A program made the translations under genes and the position numbers. From contig JADLED010000256.1 in assembly GCA_020846335.1 (NCBI GenBank), positions 1 to 64,000 on the forward strand: DNA of 64,000 nucleotides, written 5' to 3'. The notes beneath the pieces are model-generated. The model worked only from the letters and a program-made list of their open reading frames with translations. It did not search any database and was not told the DNA's origin. Each line of letters begins with the position of its first letter. Positions within the stretch are counted from its first letter, which is position 1. This DNA is from Bacteroidia bacterium (GTDB taxonomy: Bacteria; Bacteroidota; Bacteroidia; B-17B0; Aurantibacillaceae). Shown here piece by piece: positions 7,701 to 14,760 of this stretch.

Positions 7701-10516
7701 CTTGTACAACCGCTGGCATCAGTAATAGTTACTGTGCGAACACCAGAAGTTTGACCAGTAATAACCGAAGTGGTTTGTGCACCTGACCATAAATAAGTAT
7801 AAGGCGAGTCGCCACCTGAAGCCGTAACCGTGGCGGCACCTGTGGCGGCACCAAAACATAATACGTTCACAACTGCAGTGCCGGTGCTAATGCCAGAGGC
7901 TGGTTGTGTAATATTTATTGTATTAGTTGTGGTACAACTGTTCGCGTCGGTTACCGTTACGGTTCTAACACCAGACGTTTGGCCGGAAATAACCGAAGTG
8001 GTTTGAGCACCTGACCATAAGTAAGTATAAGGAGAAGTTCCGCCCGAAGCAGTTAAGGTAGCAGCACCTGTCGAAGCCCCAAAACACAATACATTGGTAA
8101 CTGCAGTTGCAGAACTTAACGCAGAGGCAGGTTGAGAAATGTTAGCAGTAGCCGCAACGGTACAACTGTTGGCATCGGTAACGGTTACCGTTCTAACACC
8201 CGAATTTTGTCCGGAAATAACTGAAGTGGTTTGTGCACCCGACCATAAATAAGAATAAGGTGAGGTTCCACCCGACACCGTTAAGGTGGCTGTGCCTGTC
8301 GAAGCCCCGAAACACAATACGTTGGTTACTACTGTGGCACTGCTCAAAGCAGCGGCTGGTTGCGAAATGTTAACAGTAGCTGTGCTGGTGCAACTACTGG
8401 CATCGGTTATAGTTACTGTGCGAACACCAGAAGTTTGGCCAGTAATAACCGAAGTGGTTTGTGCACCTGACCACACATAACCATAAGGTGTTGAACCGCC
8501 CGAAACTGTTACAGTGGCTGCACCCGTAGCAGCACCGAAACAGGCTACGTTGGTAACTGCAGTGCCTGTGCTCATGCCGGACCCCGGCTGACTAATGGTT
8601 ACGGTGTTTGTACTGGTACAAAGGTTTTGATCGGTAACGGTAACTGTTTTAACTCCTGCCGTTTGACCGGTTATCACAGAAGTGGTTTGACCACTCGACC
8701 AGGAGAAAGTATATGTTCCAGTGCCTCCAGAAGCGGTTACGGTGGCAGCACCAGTGGCATTACCAAAACATAATACGTTGGTAACGGCTGTGGCTGTACT
8801 TAATGCTGAAGCTGGTTGGGAAATAATAATTGTTCGGGTGGCACTGGTGCAATTATTTGCGTCTGTTGCCATTGCAGTATAAGAACCCGCTGGTACGCCG
8901 GTTATGAAAGATCCCGTTGTCGCTGTCGACCAGGTGTACGTATAAGGTCCCGTGCCACCCGTAGCCAAAATACTGGCGCTGCCAACCCCTCCAAAACAAA
9001 GAACATTGGTATATCCTGTTGTAGTGCTTACTGCCGACGGTTGGGTAACGGTAACTGATTTTGTACTTGTACAACCACTGGCATCGGTTACCCTTACCGT
9101 ATAAGTTCCTGCTAAAAGAGTTGGCTCTACCGAAGTGGTTGGGCCACTCGACCAGGTATAACTGTATGCCCCAGTACCACCCGAAGCAGTGACTGTAGCA
9201 CTACCATTTCCGCCATTACACAATGGCGGGGTCATGGCTGTGCTTGTGACCAATGCCGTGGGCTCGGTTATTGTGACCGACTTGGTACTATTACAACCAC
9301 TGGCATCGGTTGCCCTTACCGTATATGTTCCTGCTAATAGAGTTGGTTCTACCGAAGTGGTAGGGCCGCTCGACCAGGTATAACTATATGCCCCTGTACC
9401 ACCAGTTGCGGTAACAGTGGCACTTCCATTTCCACCATTACACAATGGCGATGTTATGGCGGTATTCGTGACTAATGCCGAGGGTTGCGTAACGGTAACC
9501 GATTTGGTAAGATTACAGCCGTTGTTATCTGTTACCTTAACTGTATAAGTTCCTGCCAACAAAGTAGGCTCTACCGAAGAGGTTGGACCACTGGACCAGG
9601 TATAGGTGTAGGGGCTTGTACCTCCTGAGGCCGTGACCGTGGCACTGCCATTGTTTCCGTTACAGAGCGGACTGGTCATGGCCGTACTGGTGGAAAGCGC
9701 CGAGACGGGTTCCGTTATTTGAATGGTTTGAGAATCCATAGCACTACAACCGTTAGTTGTCCAGAGTGTGTAAATTCCGGCACTGAGGCCTGTAGCCGAG
9801 GAGCTATTGCCTCCGCTGGGGTACCAGGTGTAGGTAAAGCCAGAACCGCCACTTGCACTCATGGTGGCAGAGCCTGTGCTGCCCCCATTGCAAAGCACGT
9901 TGGAGCTACCCGTAACCGAAAGCGTGGGTGTGGTGCAGGCTGCGGATGGTGTACCAATCGTTATTTCTTCGAAAAATAAAATACTATTGCAGGTAGCGCT
10001 ATTAGGGGCAAGTCTTATCTCGTCCACATCATAAAATGCGGTGTTGCTGGTAAATGTTACAATCAACGTATTTAAAATGCCTGTGCCACTAGGAGTTGTG
10101 GCATTGAGGGTGGCACCGGATACGGGGGAACCGTTTTTGTATCCAACAAATCTCATGGACTTGGAAGTCCAGCTGCTGGTGGAAACCCCCCAAATCAAAT
10201 TATTCATGGCAAACTCGCTTCCATCATCAGAACCAAAGGTAATCTCGGTCAGCGTACCAAAACCTACCAGGTTCTGATAGCGGCCGTCTCCTCCGGTGGA
10301 GGCGGTCCAGTTCATGCCGCAGTTGCTGGTGGATTTAATGGTGAGTAGCCAGCCTGAAAGGGTTACAGACTTTGTAATGGAACAAGTAGTATTAGCTTGC
10401 AAAGCTGTTGTGGTGGTGGTAAAGAAGGTGGTTGTACCGTTAACAGGTTGTGCAATAGCAGTAATTGATGATAAAGCAACAATTCCTGCTACTAAAAATT
10501 TGTAAATTTTTTTCAT
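1787..10516 (-). CDS. Giant SprB-repeat/Ig-like surface adhesin with gliding-type C-terminal sorting domain
   Basis: A 2909-residue secreted surface protein. Signal peptide 1-22 (MKKIYKFLVAGIVALSSITAIAQ), then an unassigned 160-residue N-terminal domain. About 17 SprB-type modules of about 76 residues follow (pattern NVLCFG..TG.ATVT.SGG..PY.Y.WS), then about 18 Ig-like modules of about 70 residues (pattern ..NSGTICAGQ..TL..SG), one PKD-like module, and a C-terminal domain beginning NYMSPNGDGANDTW, the type B gliding-motility-associated CTD. This implies T9SS export and surface attachment, as for SprB, which is carried along the cell surface in gliding flavobacteria. Both arrays show three-module super-repeats (684 bp and 630 bp). 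Cysteines are regularly placed, one near each end of a module. The PorP/SprF gene follows directly. Actual ligand and gliding role are unknown. Confidence 0.9.
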   Translation of the reverse strand: MKKIYKFLVAGIVALSSITAIAQPVNGTTTFFTTTTTALQANTTCSITKSVTLSGWLLTIKSTSNCGMNWTASTGGDGRYQNLVGFGTLTEITFGSDDGSEFAMNNLIWGVSTSSWTSKSMRFVGYKNGSPVSGATLNATTPSGTGILNTLIVTFTSNTAFYDVDEIRLAPNSATCNSILFFEEITIGTPSAACTTPTLSVTGSSNVLCNGGSTGSATMSASGGSGFTYTWYPSGGNSSSATGLSAGIYTLWTTNGCSAMDSQTIQITEPVSALSTSTAMTSPLCNGNNGSATVTASGGTSPYTYTWSSGPTSSVEPTLLAGTYTVKVTDNNGCNLTKSVTVTQPSALVTNTAITSPLCNGGNGSATVTATGGTGAYSYTWSSGPTTSVEPTLLAGTYTVRATDASGCNSTKSVTITEPTALVTSTAMTPPLCNGGNGSATVTASGGTGAYSYTWSSGPTTSVEPTLLAGTYTVRVTDASGCTSTKSVTVTQPSAVSTTTGYTNVLCFGGVGSASILATGGTGPYTYTWSTATTGSFITGVPAGSYTAMATDANNCTSATRTIIISQPASALSTATAVTNVLCFGNATGAATVTASGGTGTYTFSWSSGQTTSVITGQTAGVKTVTVTDQNLCTSTNTVTISQPGSGMSTGTAVTNVACFGAATGAATVTVSGGSTPYGYVWSGAQTTSVITGQTSGVRTVTITDASSCTSTATVNISQPAAALSSATVVTNVLCFGASTGTATLTVSGGTSPYSYLWSGAQTTSVISGQNSGVRTVTVTDANSCTVAATANISQPASALSSATAVTNVLCFGASTGAATLTASGGTSPYTYLWSGAQTTSVISGQTSGVRTVTVTDANSCTTTNTINITQPASGISTGTAVVNVLCFGAATGAATVTASGGDSPYTYLWSGAQTTSVITGQTSGVRTVTITDASGCTSTATANMTQPASALSSATVVTNVLCFGASTGSATLTVSGGTSPYSYLWSSAQTTSVISGQNSGVRTVTVTDANSCTVAATANIAQPASALNSATAVTNVLCFGASTGAATLTASGGTSPYTYLWSGAQTTSVISGQSSGVITVTVTDANACNTTNTVNITQPGSGMTTGTAVTNVSCFGNSTGAATVTASGGSGSYTYLWSGAQTTSVISGQTSGVKTVTVTDAGGCTSSATVNITQPASALSSATAVTNVLCFGASTGSATLTVSGGTSPYSYLWSGAQTTSVISGQTSGVRTVTVTDANSCTVAAIANITQPASALSSATAVTNVLCFGASTGSATLTVSGGTSPYSYAWSGAQTTSVISGQTSGVRTVTVTDANACNTTNTVNITQPASGMTTGTAVANVLCFGASTGAATVTVSGGTSPYSYLWSSAQTTSVISSLNAGVRTVTVTDASGCTSTNTVAVTQPASVLSSVISSTNPACNGNTGSATLTASGGTGAYTYSWSSAATTSVISGLTAGVYTGTVTDANGCQSSGSGTITVPSALTINAVASSPSLCSGNSSTLTASGSGGTGAITYTWVSGPITATTAVSPLSTTIYTVNAKDANNCTSSQTVSVLVSTTPTISVNSATICSGATATLSASGASSYTWSTASNSSSIIVSPTSNTSYSVSGSNTAGCLASQQTVTVSVSAAPSIVVNSNSICIGASATLIATGVNTYSWSNGATTSSIVVTPATNTTYVVNGTLTGCAVTASNTSSITVNALPTVAINSGSICAGQIFTLTPSGANTYTITGGTFTVSPSGTSSYSVTGTSTAGCVSSNTAVSSLSVFSNPTISVASPTICGGATATLSANGASTYTWSTASNATSITVSPTITTSYSVNGTSTAGCIGTVQNATVTVSTSPSISVNSGTICAGQSVTLSASGVSTYSWNTGATTSSIVVSPATNSVYAVTGTLTGCSVFPTNNGSVTVNALPTVAVNSGSICAGQNFTLTPSGANTYTITGGTFTVSPSSTSSYSVTGTSTAGCVSSNTAVSNLTVYANPTIAVSSQTICSGSTATLSASGANTYTWSTSANTSSIVVSPTSNTSYSVNGTSTAGCVGTSTTATVTISSAPAITVNSSTICAGQTTTLAASGVTTYSWNTGATTSSIVVTPATNSVYIVSGTLTGCSVPATNNSSVTVNPLPTLTVNSGTICSGQIFTIIPGGAVTYTYSSGSSTVNPTSTTSYSVIGTGTNACVSASVVSTVTVNANPTITAANGTICVGQTFTIVPGGAATYVYSSGSNTVSPATTTNYSVTGTSSVGCVGTNTAVVTVSVFVNPTISVGNGTICSGQVFTLSPSGANTYSYSSGSNTVNPTTTTSYSISGTSTDGCVSTSSAVATVSVFTSPTVSVNSGTICAGQSFTLSGSGANTFTYSAGSVVTPANTTTYSVIGSSTANCVSTNTAIATVTVFALPGVSVTAQTICNGSTATLVATGANTYLWSNAATTSSNAVSPTVNTNYTVVGTSTDGCVGLPAIGSVSINPTPTITVNSGSICAGGSFVIVPSGAATYVFSGGSATVNPAVTTTYSVTGTSSLGCSGSNTALSTITVIANPILTITASSASVCSGNSSTLTVSGANTYTWQTGANTNSINVTPATVTSYSVIGASAVGCVNTATSTVGLFPNPTITISSSSASVCIGFSSTINASGVSTYSWSTGANTSSIVVSPTVTSTYTVNGTDLNGCNTSTTVAITLNPQPTVTAVSLSPGVCLGFSTNLIASGATTYTWNTGATTGTIAVSPTVASTYSVTGSNGEGCLSSTTVSVSIYANPTVSAGANLEVGLGGNVTLSPTQSLAATYSWTPSTYLSANNISNPVATPFDDITYTLTVTSANGCKASSSVNIVTLRELIISNYMSPNGDGANDTWKVNVPVLIKDYSIIIIDSYGRTVYSKDKEYNNEFDGKLNGDDLPDGTYYYIIKDGAKVKYKGSITLTK
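4021..5910 (-). repeat. 630-bp higher-order repeat inside the Ig-like array
   Basis: Equivalent positions (CTGAATAAG or CCGAATAAG at the start of one module subtype) fall at 4021, 4651 and 5281, exactly 630 bases apart, i.e. three 70-residue Ig-like modules. The encoded subtypes repeat in the same order: a TxxYSV(N/S)GTSTAGC type, a TSSIVV(T/S)PATN type and a GTFTVSP type. The third subtype in the 4021 copy is more diverged than in the other two. Confidence 0.75.
6817..8900 (-). repeat. 684-bp higher-order repeat inside the SprB-module array
   Basis: Near-identical blocks begin at 6817, 7501 and 8185 on the plus strand, exactly 684 bases apart, i.e. three 228-base modules. Within each block the order of module subtypes is the same: two ALSSAT-type modules and one G(M/I)(S/T)TGTAV-type. 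The string CCTGTCGAAGCCCC recurs in most modules. This indicates recent expansion by duplicating a three-module unit rather than single modules. Confidence 0.8.
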
Positions 10517-10842
10517 TTATTTGTCGTGTGTGTTATTATAAGTTGTCGGTTGGCAAAGTATTCAATTACATACTTTCAATATTTTAATTATAGCTTGGTA
10601 TATGGCTGAATATTTGGCTGTTAACTTTTTATGGGCAGGTAAAGATACAAATTCTTTTATTACAATTTAAACTGGTCGTTGATTTTATTATTTCCATCTG
10701 CCAAATAATTGCTTACACCGAAAAATTCATAGTTCACTCTGGTAAAAGTAAGGCCTTGGAACAAAAAAAAAGTGCCGAAACAGATTCGGCACCTTTTAAA
10801 GATTTAGGTTAATTTGATCTTCTTTTTTTGTTATCAGAAAAA
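10517..10842. other. Intergenic region upstream of the giant adhesin
   Basis: This 326-base stretch separates the adhesin start from the 3' end of the second collar-domain gene. It is AT-rich, has no credible ORF, and holds the collar-gene terminator at 10763-10796. The adhesin promoter should lie here, but I find no clean TAnnTTTG box on the minus strand. Confidence 0.5.
10763..10796 (-). terminator. Rho-independent terminator of the collar-domain pair
   Basis: Inverted repeat GTGCCGAA (10772-10779) / TTCGGCAC (10785-10792) with a 5-base loop, followed on the minus strand by a run of nine T residues. It sits 50 bases beyond the stop of the 10843-11493 gene, so the collar pair is likely transcribed apart from the adhesin. 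Confidence 0.85.
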
Positions 10843-11493
10843 TTATGGTCTTGAAGGATAAACACCCTGGTAGGCAATAATGTACTGCATGGCCACAAAT
10901 GGCGGCACAGTTGAAAGTGGCATGGGTCCACTGCCCCATGGCGTTAACGTTAAACCTGTTGGGTCGAAATTGAGTGTGTTGGTTATAGTGCTGTTAACAC
11001 CAGCCAAACTTACGTTTGTAGGTTGAGTATTATAAATACCTGCACCACCAGAGCCGCCGATGTCTAACACGGCGCTAAGTACATTGCCATTAGTTGGCGT
11101 TGGCGAAGCGCCGGCGGATACGTTGCTCACCTGAAGCGTTGAACTTACACTTACACCACCACTCAGATTAGTGCCTGCACCCTTAACAATTGTATGGGTA
11201 TGTGGAGGCAAGTTGGCAGATGTTAATGTTACGCTTTGTGCACCACCAGTCTCACCAAGTTGATACGTTCCACCTGGATGAGCACCTGAAATATTGGTAC
11301 ACTGTGTTGGAAAAGCACCCCTGAGATCAGGTAGTTTAAAGGTGGTCTGACCATCGCCGCCATAAAATGTTCCTAACAATGAAAATAATGCGGTGTTCTG
11401 CGCAATAGACAATGTTTGTCCTTCGCAGGTGTACCAGCCTTTTGGCGCGAAATTTCCTGCAAATATTTTGATTTCTCCTAATAATGGTTCCAT
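10843..11493 (-). CDS. Phage tail collar domain protein (MdpB-like)
   Basis: A 216-residue protein beginning MEPLLGEIKIFAGNFAPKGW, followed by CEGQTLSI, NTALFSLLGTFYGGDG, TFKLPDLRGAFP and a C-terminal FVAMQYIIAYQGVYPSRP. This is the layout of phage-tail-collar / microcystin-dependent-protein (MdpB) family members, which bacteria also carry outside prophages; their chromosomal role is poorly known. No signal peptide is visible. It is a close paralogue of the next gene upstream (11546-12199, 52 bases away), with the N-terminal 70 residues nearly the same and the central Thr/Gly/Ser-rich part diverged. No phage genes adjoin it. Functional role unknown. Confidence 0.8.
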   Translation of the reverse strand: MEPLLGEIKIFAGNFAPKGWYTCEGQTLSIAQNTALFSLLGTFYGGDGQTTFKLPDLRGAFPTQCTNISGAHPGGTYQLGETGGAQSVTLTSANLPPHTHTIVKGAGTNLSGGVSVSSTLQVSNVSAGASPTPTNGNVLSAVLDIGGSGGAGIYNTQPTNVSLAGVNSTITNTLNFDPTGLTLTPWGSGPMPLSTVPPFVAMQYIIAYQGVYPSRP

Positions 11494-11545
11494 AATTTGT
11501 TTGTTTTAATTTGTTAGTTAATGATTTTATTTAATATTTTAGTTT

Positions 11546-12199
11546 TTAAGGTCTCGAAGGATAGATTCCTTCATAAGCAATAAGGTACTGCATTGCCACA
11601 AAATTGGGTACTGTTGCAATTGGTGCTGAACCGCCACCAGCCGGAGTAATTGTTAAACCAGATGGATCAAAATTTAATGTATTTGAAACTACACTCGTGG
11701 CGCCATTTATGCTGGTATTTAAGGCAGTTGTATTATAAATTCCTGGTGATGTACCTATTCCGCCAACATCCTCTACCGCGCTCAGAGTATTGCCATTTGC
11801 AGGCACTTCGGTTGCACCCGTTGGAACATTGCTGGCCTGTAATGATGAACTGATAGCAAGTGAACCCGTAAGATTAGTGCCAGCGCCTTTAAGAATTGTG
11901 TGCGTGTGTGGCGGAAAGTTAACCACCGTTGGCGTTACATTCTGATTGCCACCGATTTCACCAAATTGGTAGTTTCCGCCTGGATGCGCTCCTCCGGCAT
12001 TGGTACATTGCGTAGGAAATGCGCCTCGCAAATCCGGCAATTTAAAAGTGGTCATTCCATCGCCACCGTAAGTTGTTCCGAGTATAGAATACAAAGCGGT
12101 GTTCTGGCTGATACTTAGTGTTTGACCCTCGCAGGTGTACCAGCCTTCCGGCGCAAAGTTTCCTGGAAATAATTTGATTTCTCCCATTAATGGTTCCAT
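11546..12199 (-). CDS. Phage tail collar domain protein (MdpB-like), paralogue
   Basis: A 217-residue paralogue of the 10843 gene, starting MEPLMGEIKLFPGNFAPEGW and sharing the CEGQTLSI, TYGGDGMTTFKLPDLRGAFP and FVAMQYLIAYEGIYPSRP motifs of the tail-collar/MdpB family. The pair arose by tandem duplication. It has no recognisable secretion signal, so location is uncertain; family members are found both in contractile tail fibres and in non-phage bacterial loci. It is first in a two-gene unit ending at the terminator 10763-10796. The giant adhesin follows in the same direction, but a link is only positional. Confidence 0.8.
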   Translation of the reverse strand: MEPLMGEIKLFPGNFAPEGWYTCEGQTLSISQNTALYSILGTTYGGDGMTTFKLPDLRGAFPTQCTNAGGAHPGGNYQFGEIGGNQNVTPTVVNFPPHTHTILKGAGTNLTGSLAISSSLQASNVPTGATEVPANGNTLSAVEDVGGIGTSPGIYNTTALNTSINGATSVVSNTLNFDPSGLTITPAGGGSAPIATVPNFVAMQYLIAYEGIYPSRP

Positions 12200-12673
12200 T
12201 GTTGTGTGTGTTTTAAGTTAATAAATAAAAGAATTTGTTGTTTGCCTAACGTAGTACTATGGGGGCGCCACGAATATATATATTGTTTGATGCAATTCAT
12301 CAAAAATTTTTTGGAATAACTTTGAGTGTTTCTTGCTTTTGATTGATTTTTGTAAGTGATATTAACAAAATTTTCTTGTCATATAAATCACTTTTCGACT
12401 ACTCTTTCCAATCGTTATAACTTTGACCGGTTTATTTAGACACCTCCTAAAATAGCCTCAGATAAAGGGTTTGAAGGCACAGCCATTTTAATTTTTTAAA
12501 AAAAACAAAGCTATTTTACCAGACAAAATTACTGTCCCGTATTAAACGAAAGTTTATCCGGCAAAGTTTACAACCTGTTGATAAATCATTGCTGGATTTT
12601 AGATGTGTTGGATGAAAATTTGAATTTTTAGAACCGGAATGTTTGGTTTTATTTGCCGATTTCGCTTTAGCAA
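12200..12673. other. Gene-free interval
   Basis: A 474-base AT-rich interval between the LEA-type lipoprotein gene and the first collar-domain gene. I find no ORF or RNA gene. It holds a small inverted repeat (AAGTGAT 12354-12360 / ATCACTT 12387-12393) and one isolated minus-strand TAGCTTTG box (12506-12513) without a partner -33 element. It presumably carries the promoter of the collar pair. Confidence 0.4.
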
Positions 12674-13129
12674 TTAATTATTTGCAGCCAGTTTTTGTTT
12701 CACGTTTACCGGAAACGATTTTCTTAGTACAAATTTGCCCACTTTTAAATCGCCTTTCACTTCAATAAAAGACTGACTACTGATGCTTTCCAGCAATTTC
12801 ATCACTTCACCCAAAGTAATGGATTTAAAATCGCCCTTTAATTCAAAAGGCACCAGTTGCTCCTGATTTTTGGCAATTTTCACTTTTGCAGTGGTTTTGG
12901 CCTTGCCTACTTTTACCCCCCCATAATAAATATCAAACTCACTGGGCAAAACCTTAAAACCAAAATTGTTTGGGTTTTTAATCATTAACGATACCTGGGC
13001 GTTTATTCCTTCGGTGTTAATTTTACTAATATTAAACTCCTTGGCACCTGTGCATTGCACGTCTTTTAAGTTGTAACACGATGTGGCAAATACTAATGAT
13101 ACTAATAATGATAGGCTTAATTTATACAT
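12674..13129 (-). CDS. LEA type 2 family lipoprotein
   Basis: A 151-residue probable lipoprotein: an N-terminal hydrophobic stretch ends in a lipobox-like LVFATSC, then a single domain with the LEA-2 / water-stress pattern (VSLMIKNPNNFGFKVLPSEFDIYYGG, then a KVKIAKNQEQLVPFEL strand). LEA-2 domains form a small beta sandwich whose bacterial role is not settled. The start overlaps the end of the 79-residue membrane-protein gene by 8 bases, and the M20 peptidase gene precedes that, so this is the last gene of a three-gene operon. Domain call is moderately confident; function unknown. Confidence 0.7.
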   Translation of the reverse strand: MYKLSLSLLVSLVFATSCYNLKDVQCTGAKEFNISKINTEGINAQVSLMIKNPNNFGFKVLPSEFDIYYGGVKVGKAKTTAKVKIAKNQEQLVPFELKGDFKSITLGEVMKLLESISSQSFIEVKGDLKVGKFVLRKSFPVNVKQKLAANN

Positions 13130-13361
13130 GTGCAGGTTTTTTAATTAATAATATCAGCGAGGAAATCATCCACACGCCTTCTAAAATAACAAAGGGCCAA
13201 AAACGAATGAGGTAGCTCGACACGCAGGCCAGCGCGGCTCCGGCTACATTTAACAACAAATAGGTAAATGAATTTACCTGCAGTTTTTTTGAAAGATTTA
13301 ATGCAAATGCCAGCAACAGCAAGCTCACGCCCAGCGTACCTATCATTTCTCCGGCATTCAT
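13122..13361 (-). CDS. Small CBU_0592-like membrane protein
   Basis: A 79-residue protein made almost entirely of three hydrophobic segments: about 4-22 (MIGTLGVSLLLLAFALNL), 31-49 and 53-73. The pattern GVSLLLLAFALNL...YLLLNVAGA...W..EG.W matches the small CBU_0592-like transmembrane family, whose function is not known. It starts one base after the stop codon of the M20 peptidase gene and overlaps the following lipoprotein gene by 8 bases, so the three are almost surely cotranscribed and translationally coupled. Inner membrane location is inferred. Confidence 0.7.
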   Translation of the reverse strand: MNAGEMIGTLGVSLLLLAFALNLSKKLQVNSFTYLLLNVAGAALACVSSYLIRFWPFVILEGVWMISSLILLIKKPAHV

Positions 13362-13362
13362 G

Positions 13363-14760
13363 TTACTTGCCCGATAATTGTGTAAAGTTGCGGTAAAACA
13401 AAGGAATGGTTTCTATGCCTTTGTAATAATTTACCAAACCATAGTGTTCATTGGGCGAATGCAGGGCGTCTGAATCCAATCCAAATCCAAACAAAATACT
13501 GTCGAGTCCTAATTCCTTTTTAAACAAAGCTACAATAGGAATGCTGCCGCCTCCAAAAGTTGGTATTGGTTTTTTGCCATAGGTTTCTTCCATGGCCATG
13601 CTGGCCGATTTGTAACCCACACTTTCAGTACTTACCACCACAGGCTCGCCACCATGGTGGGCGGTTACCTTAACCCTTACCGATTTTGGCGCCACACTTT
13701 CAAAATATTTTTGAAACAGTTCGCTTATTTTATGCGAGTTTTGGTTGGGCACTAAGCGCATGCTTATTTTTGCAAATGCTTTTGATGGTAAAACCGTTTT
13801 TGCGCCCTCGCCAATGTATCCGCCCCAAATGCCGTTCACATCCAAAGTTGGGCGAATGCCGGTGCGCTCAATGCTGCTGTATCCTTTTTCGCCCATTACA
13901 TCGCCCACTGCCAAATCTTTTTTATACTCGTCTAAATTAAACGGTGCTTTTGCAATTTCGGCGCGTGCTTCGGCACTCAGTTCCATCACATCTTCGTAAA
14001 AACCCGGTATGGTTATGTGTTTGTTTTCATCATGACAATCGGCAATCAGTTTACACAATACGTTTATTGGATTGGCTACTGCCCCGCCATACACGCCGCT
14101 GTGCAAATCGCGGTTAGGTCCCACCACTTCCACTTCCATATAAGCCAGTCCACGCAAACCCACATCAATACTTGGGGTGTCGTTAGCAATAATCGATGTG
14201 TCTGAAATCAATATCACATCGCCTTTTAAGCGTTCTTTGTTTTCAATAATCCATGGCCCCAAACTTGGCGAACCAACTTCTTCCTCGCCTTCAATCATAA
14301 ATTTTACGTTGCAGGGCAGGGTGTTGGTTTTCATCATCAGTTCAAAAGCCTTCACGTGCATGTACATTTGGCCTTTATCATCGCAGGCACCGCGGGCAAA
14401 AATGGCACCCTCGGGGTGAATGTCAGTTTTTTTAATTACCGGTTCAAACGGTGGCGAGTGCCATAAATTAATTGGATCGGCCGGTTGCACATCGTAATGC
14501 CCGTAAACAATAATGGTTGGTTTGGCAGGGTCAATTATTTTTTCGGCATACACAACAGGGTTGCCTTTGCTGGGCGAAATTTCCACTTTATCGGCACCGG
14601 CTTCAATCAGGCGTTGCTTAACTGCTTCGGCGGTTTTTAAAATATCTGGTTTGTATTTGCTGTCGGCGCTTATGGATGGGATTTTTAGTAAATCCAATAA
14701 TTCGTTTAAAACGCGTTCTTTATTTTGTTCGATATAGGTATTAATTGCACTTCTTTCCAT
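13363..14760 (-). CDS. M20 family metallo-dipeptidase
   Basis: A 465-residue zinc peptidase of the M20 dipeptidase group (carnosinase/CNDP-like length). Metal and catalytic signatures are present: VYGHYDVQPA (His88, Asp90), GACDDKGQ (Asp127/128) and IEGEEEVGSP (Glu159, Glu160), with the lid/dimerisation domain around 210-330 (DLHSGVYGGAV) and a C-terminal SPNEHYG. No signal peptide, so it probably acts in the cytoplasm on di- or small peptides. It is first of a three-gene operon with the small membrane protein and the LEA-type lipoprotein. Substrate specificity cannot be read from sequence. Confidence 0.88.
   Translation of the reverse strand: MERSAINTYIEQNKERVLNELLDLLKIPSISADSKYKPDILKTAEAVKQRLIEAGADKVEISPSKGNPVVYAEKIIDPAKPTIIVYGHYDVQPADPINLWHSPPFEPVIKKTDIHPEGAIFARGACDDKGQMYMHVKAFELMMKTNTLPCNVKFMIEGEEEVGSPSLGPWIIENKERLKGDVILISDTSIIANDTPSIDVGLRGLAYMEVEVVGPNRDLHSGVYGGAVANPINVLCKLIADCHDENKHITIPGFYEDVMELSAEARAEIAKAPFNLDEYKKDLAVGDVMGEKGYSSIERTGIRPTLDVNGIWGGYIGEGAKTVLPSKAFAKISMRLVPNQNSHKISELFQKYFESVAPKSVRVKVTAHHGGEPVVVSTESVGYKSASMAMEETYGKKPIPTFGGGSIPIVALFKKELGLDSILFGFGLDSDALHSPNEHYGLVNYYKGIETIPLFYRNFTQLSGK

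Noticed and set aside
4000..9700. Regular repeats suggesting a CRISPR array
   Set aside because: The periods (about 210 and 228 bases) are protein modules in an open reading frame, not short repeats with unique spacers.
2421..10505. Many 60-97 codon ORFs on both strands inside the adhesin gene
   Set aside because: They are shadows created by the repetitive coding sequence; none has a coherent domain or start context.
10843..12199. Prophage or tailocin fragment
   Set aside because: Only collar-domain genes are present; no capsid, tail tube, lysis, integrase or attachment site is seen.
12506..12513. TAGCTTTG box as promoter of the collar pair
   Set aside because: There is no -33 element at a suitable distance, and the leader would be about 300 bases.
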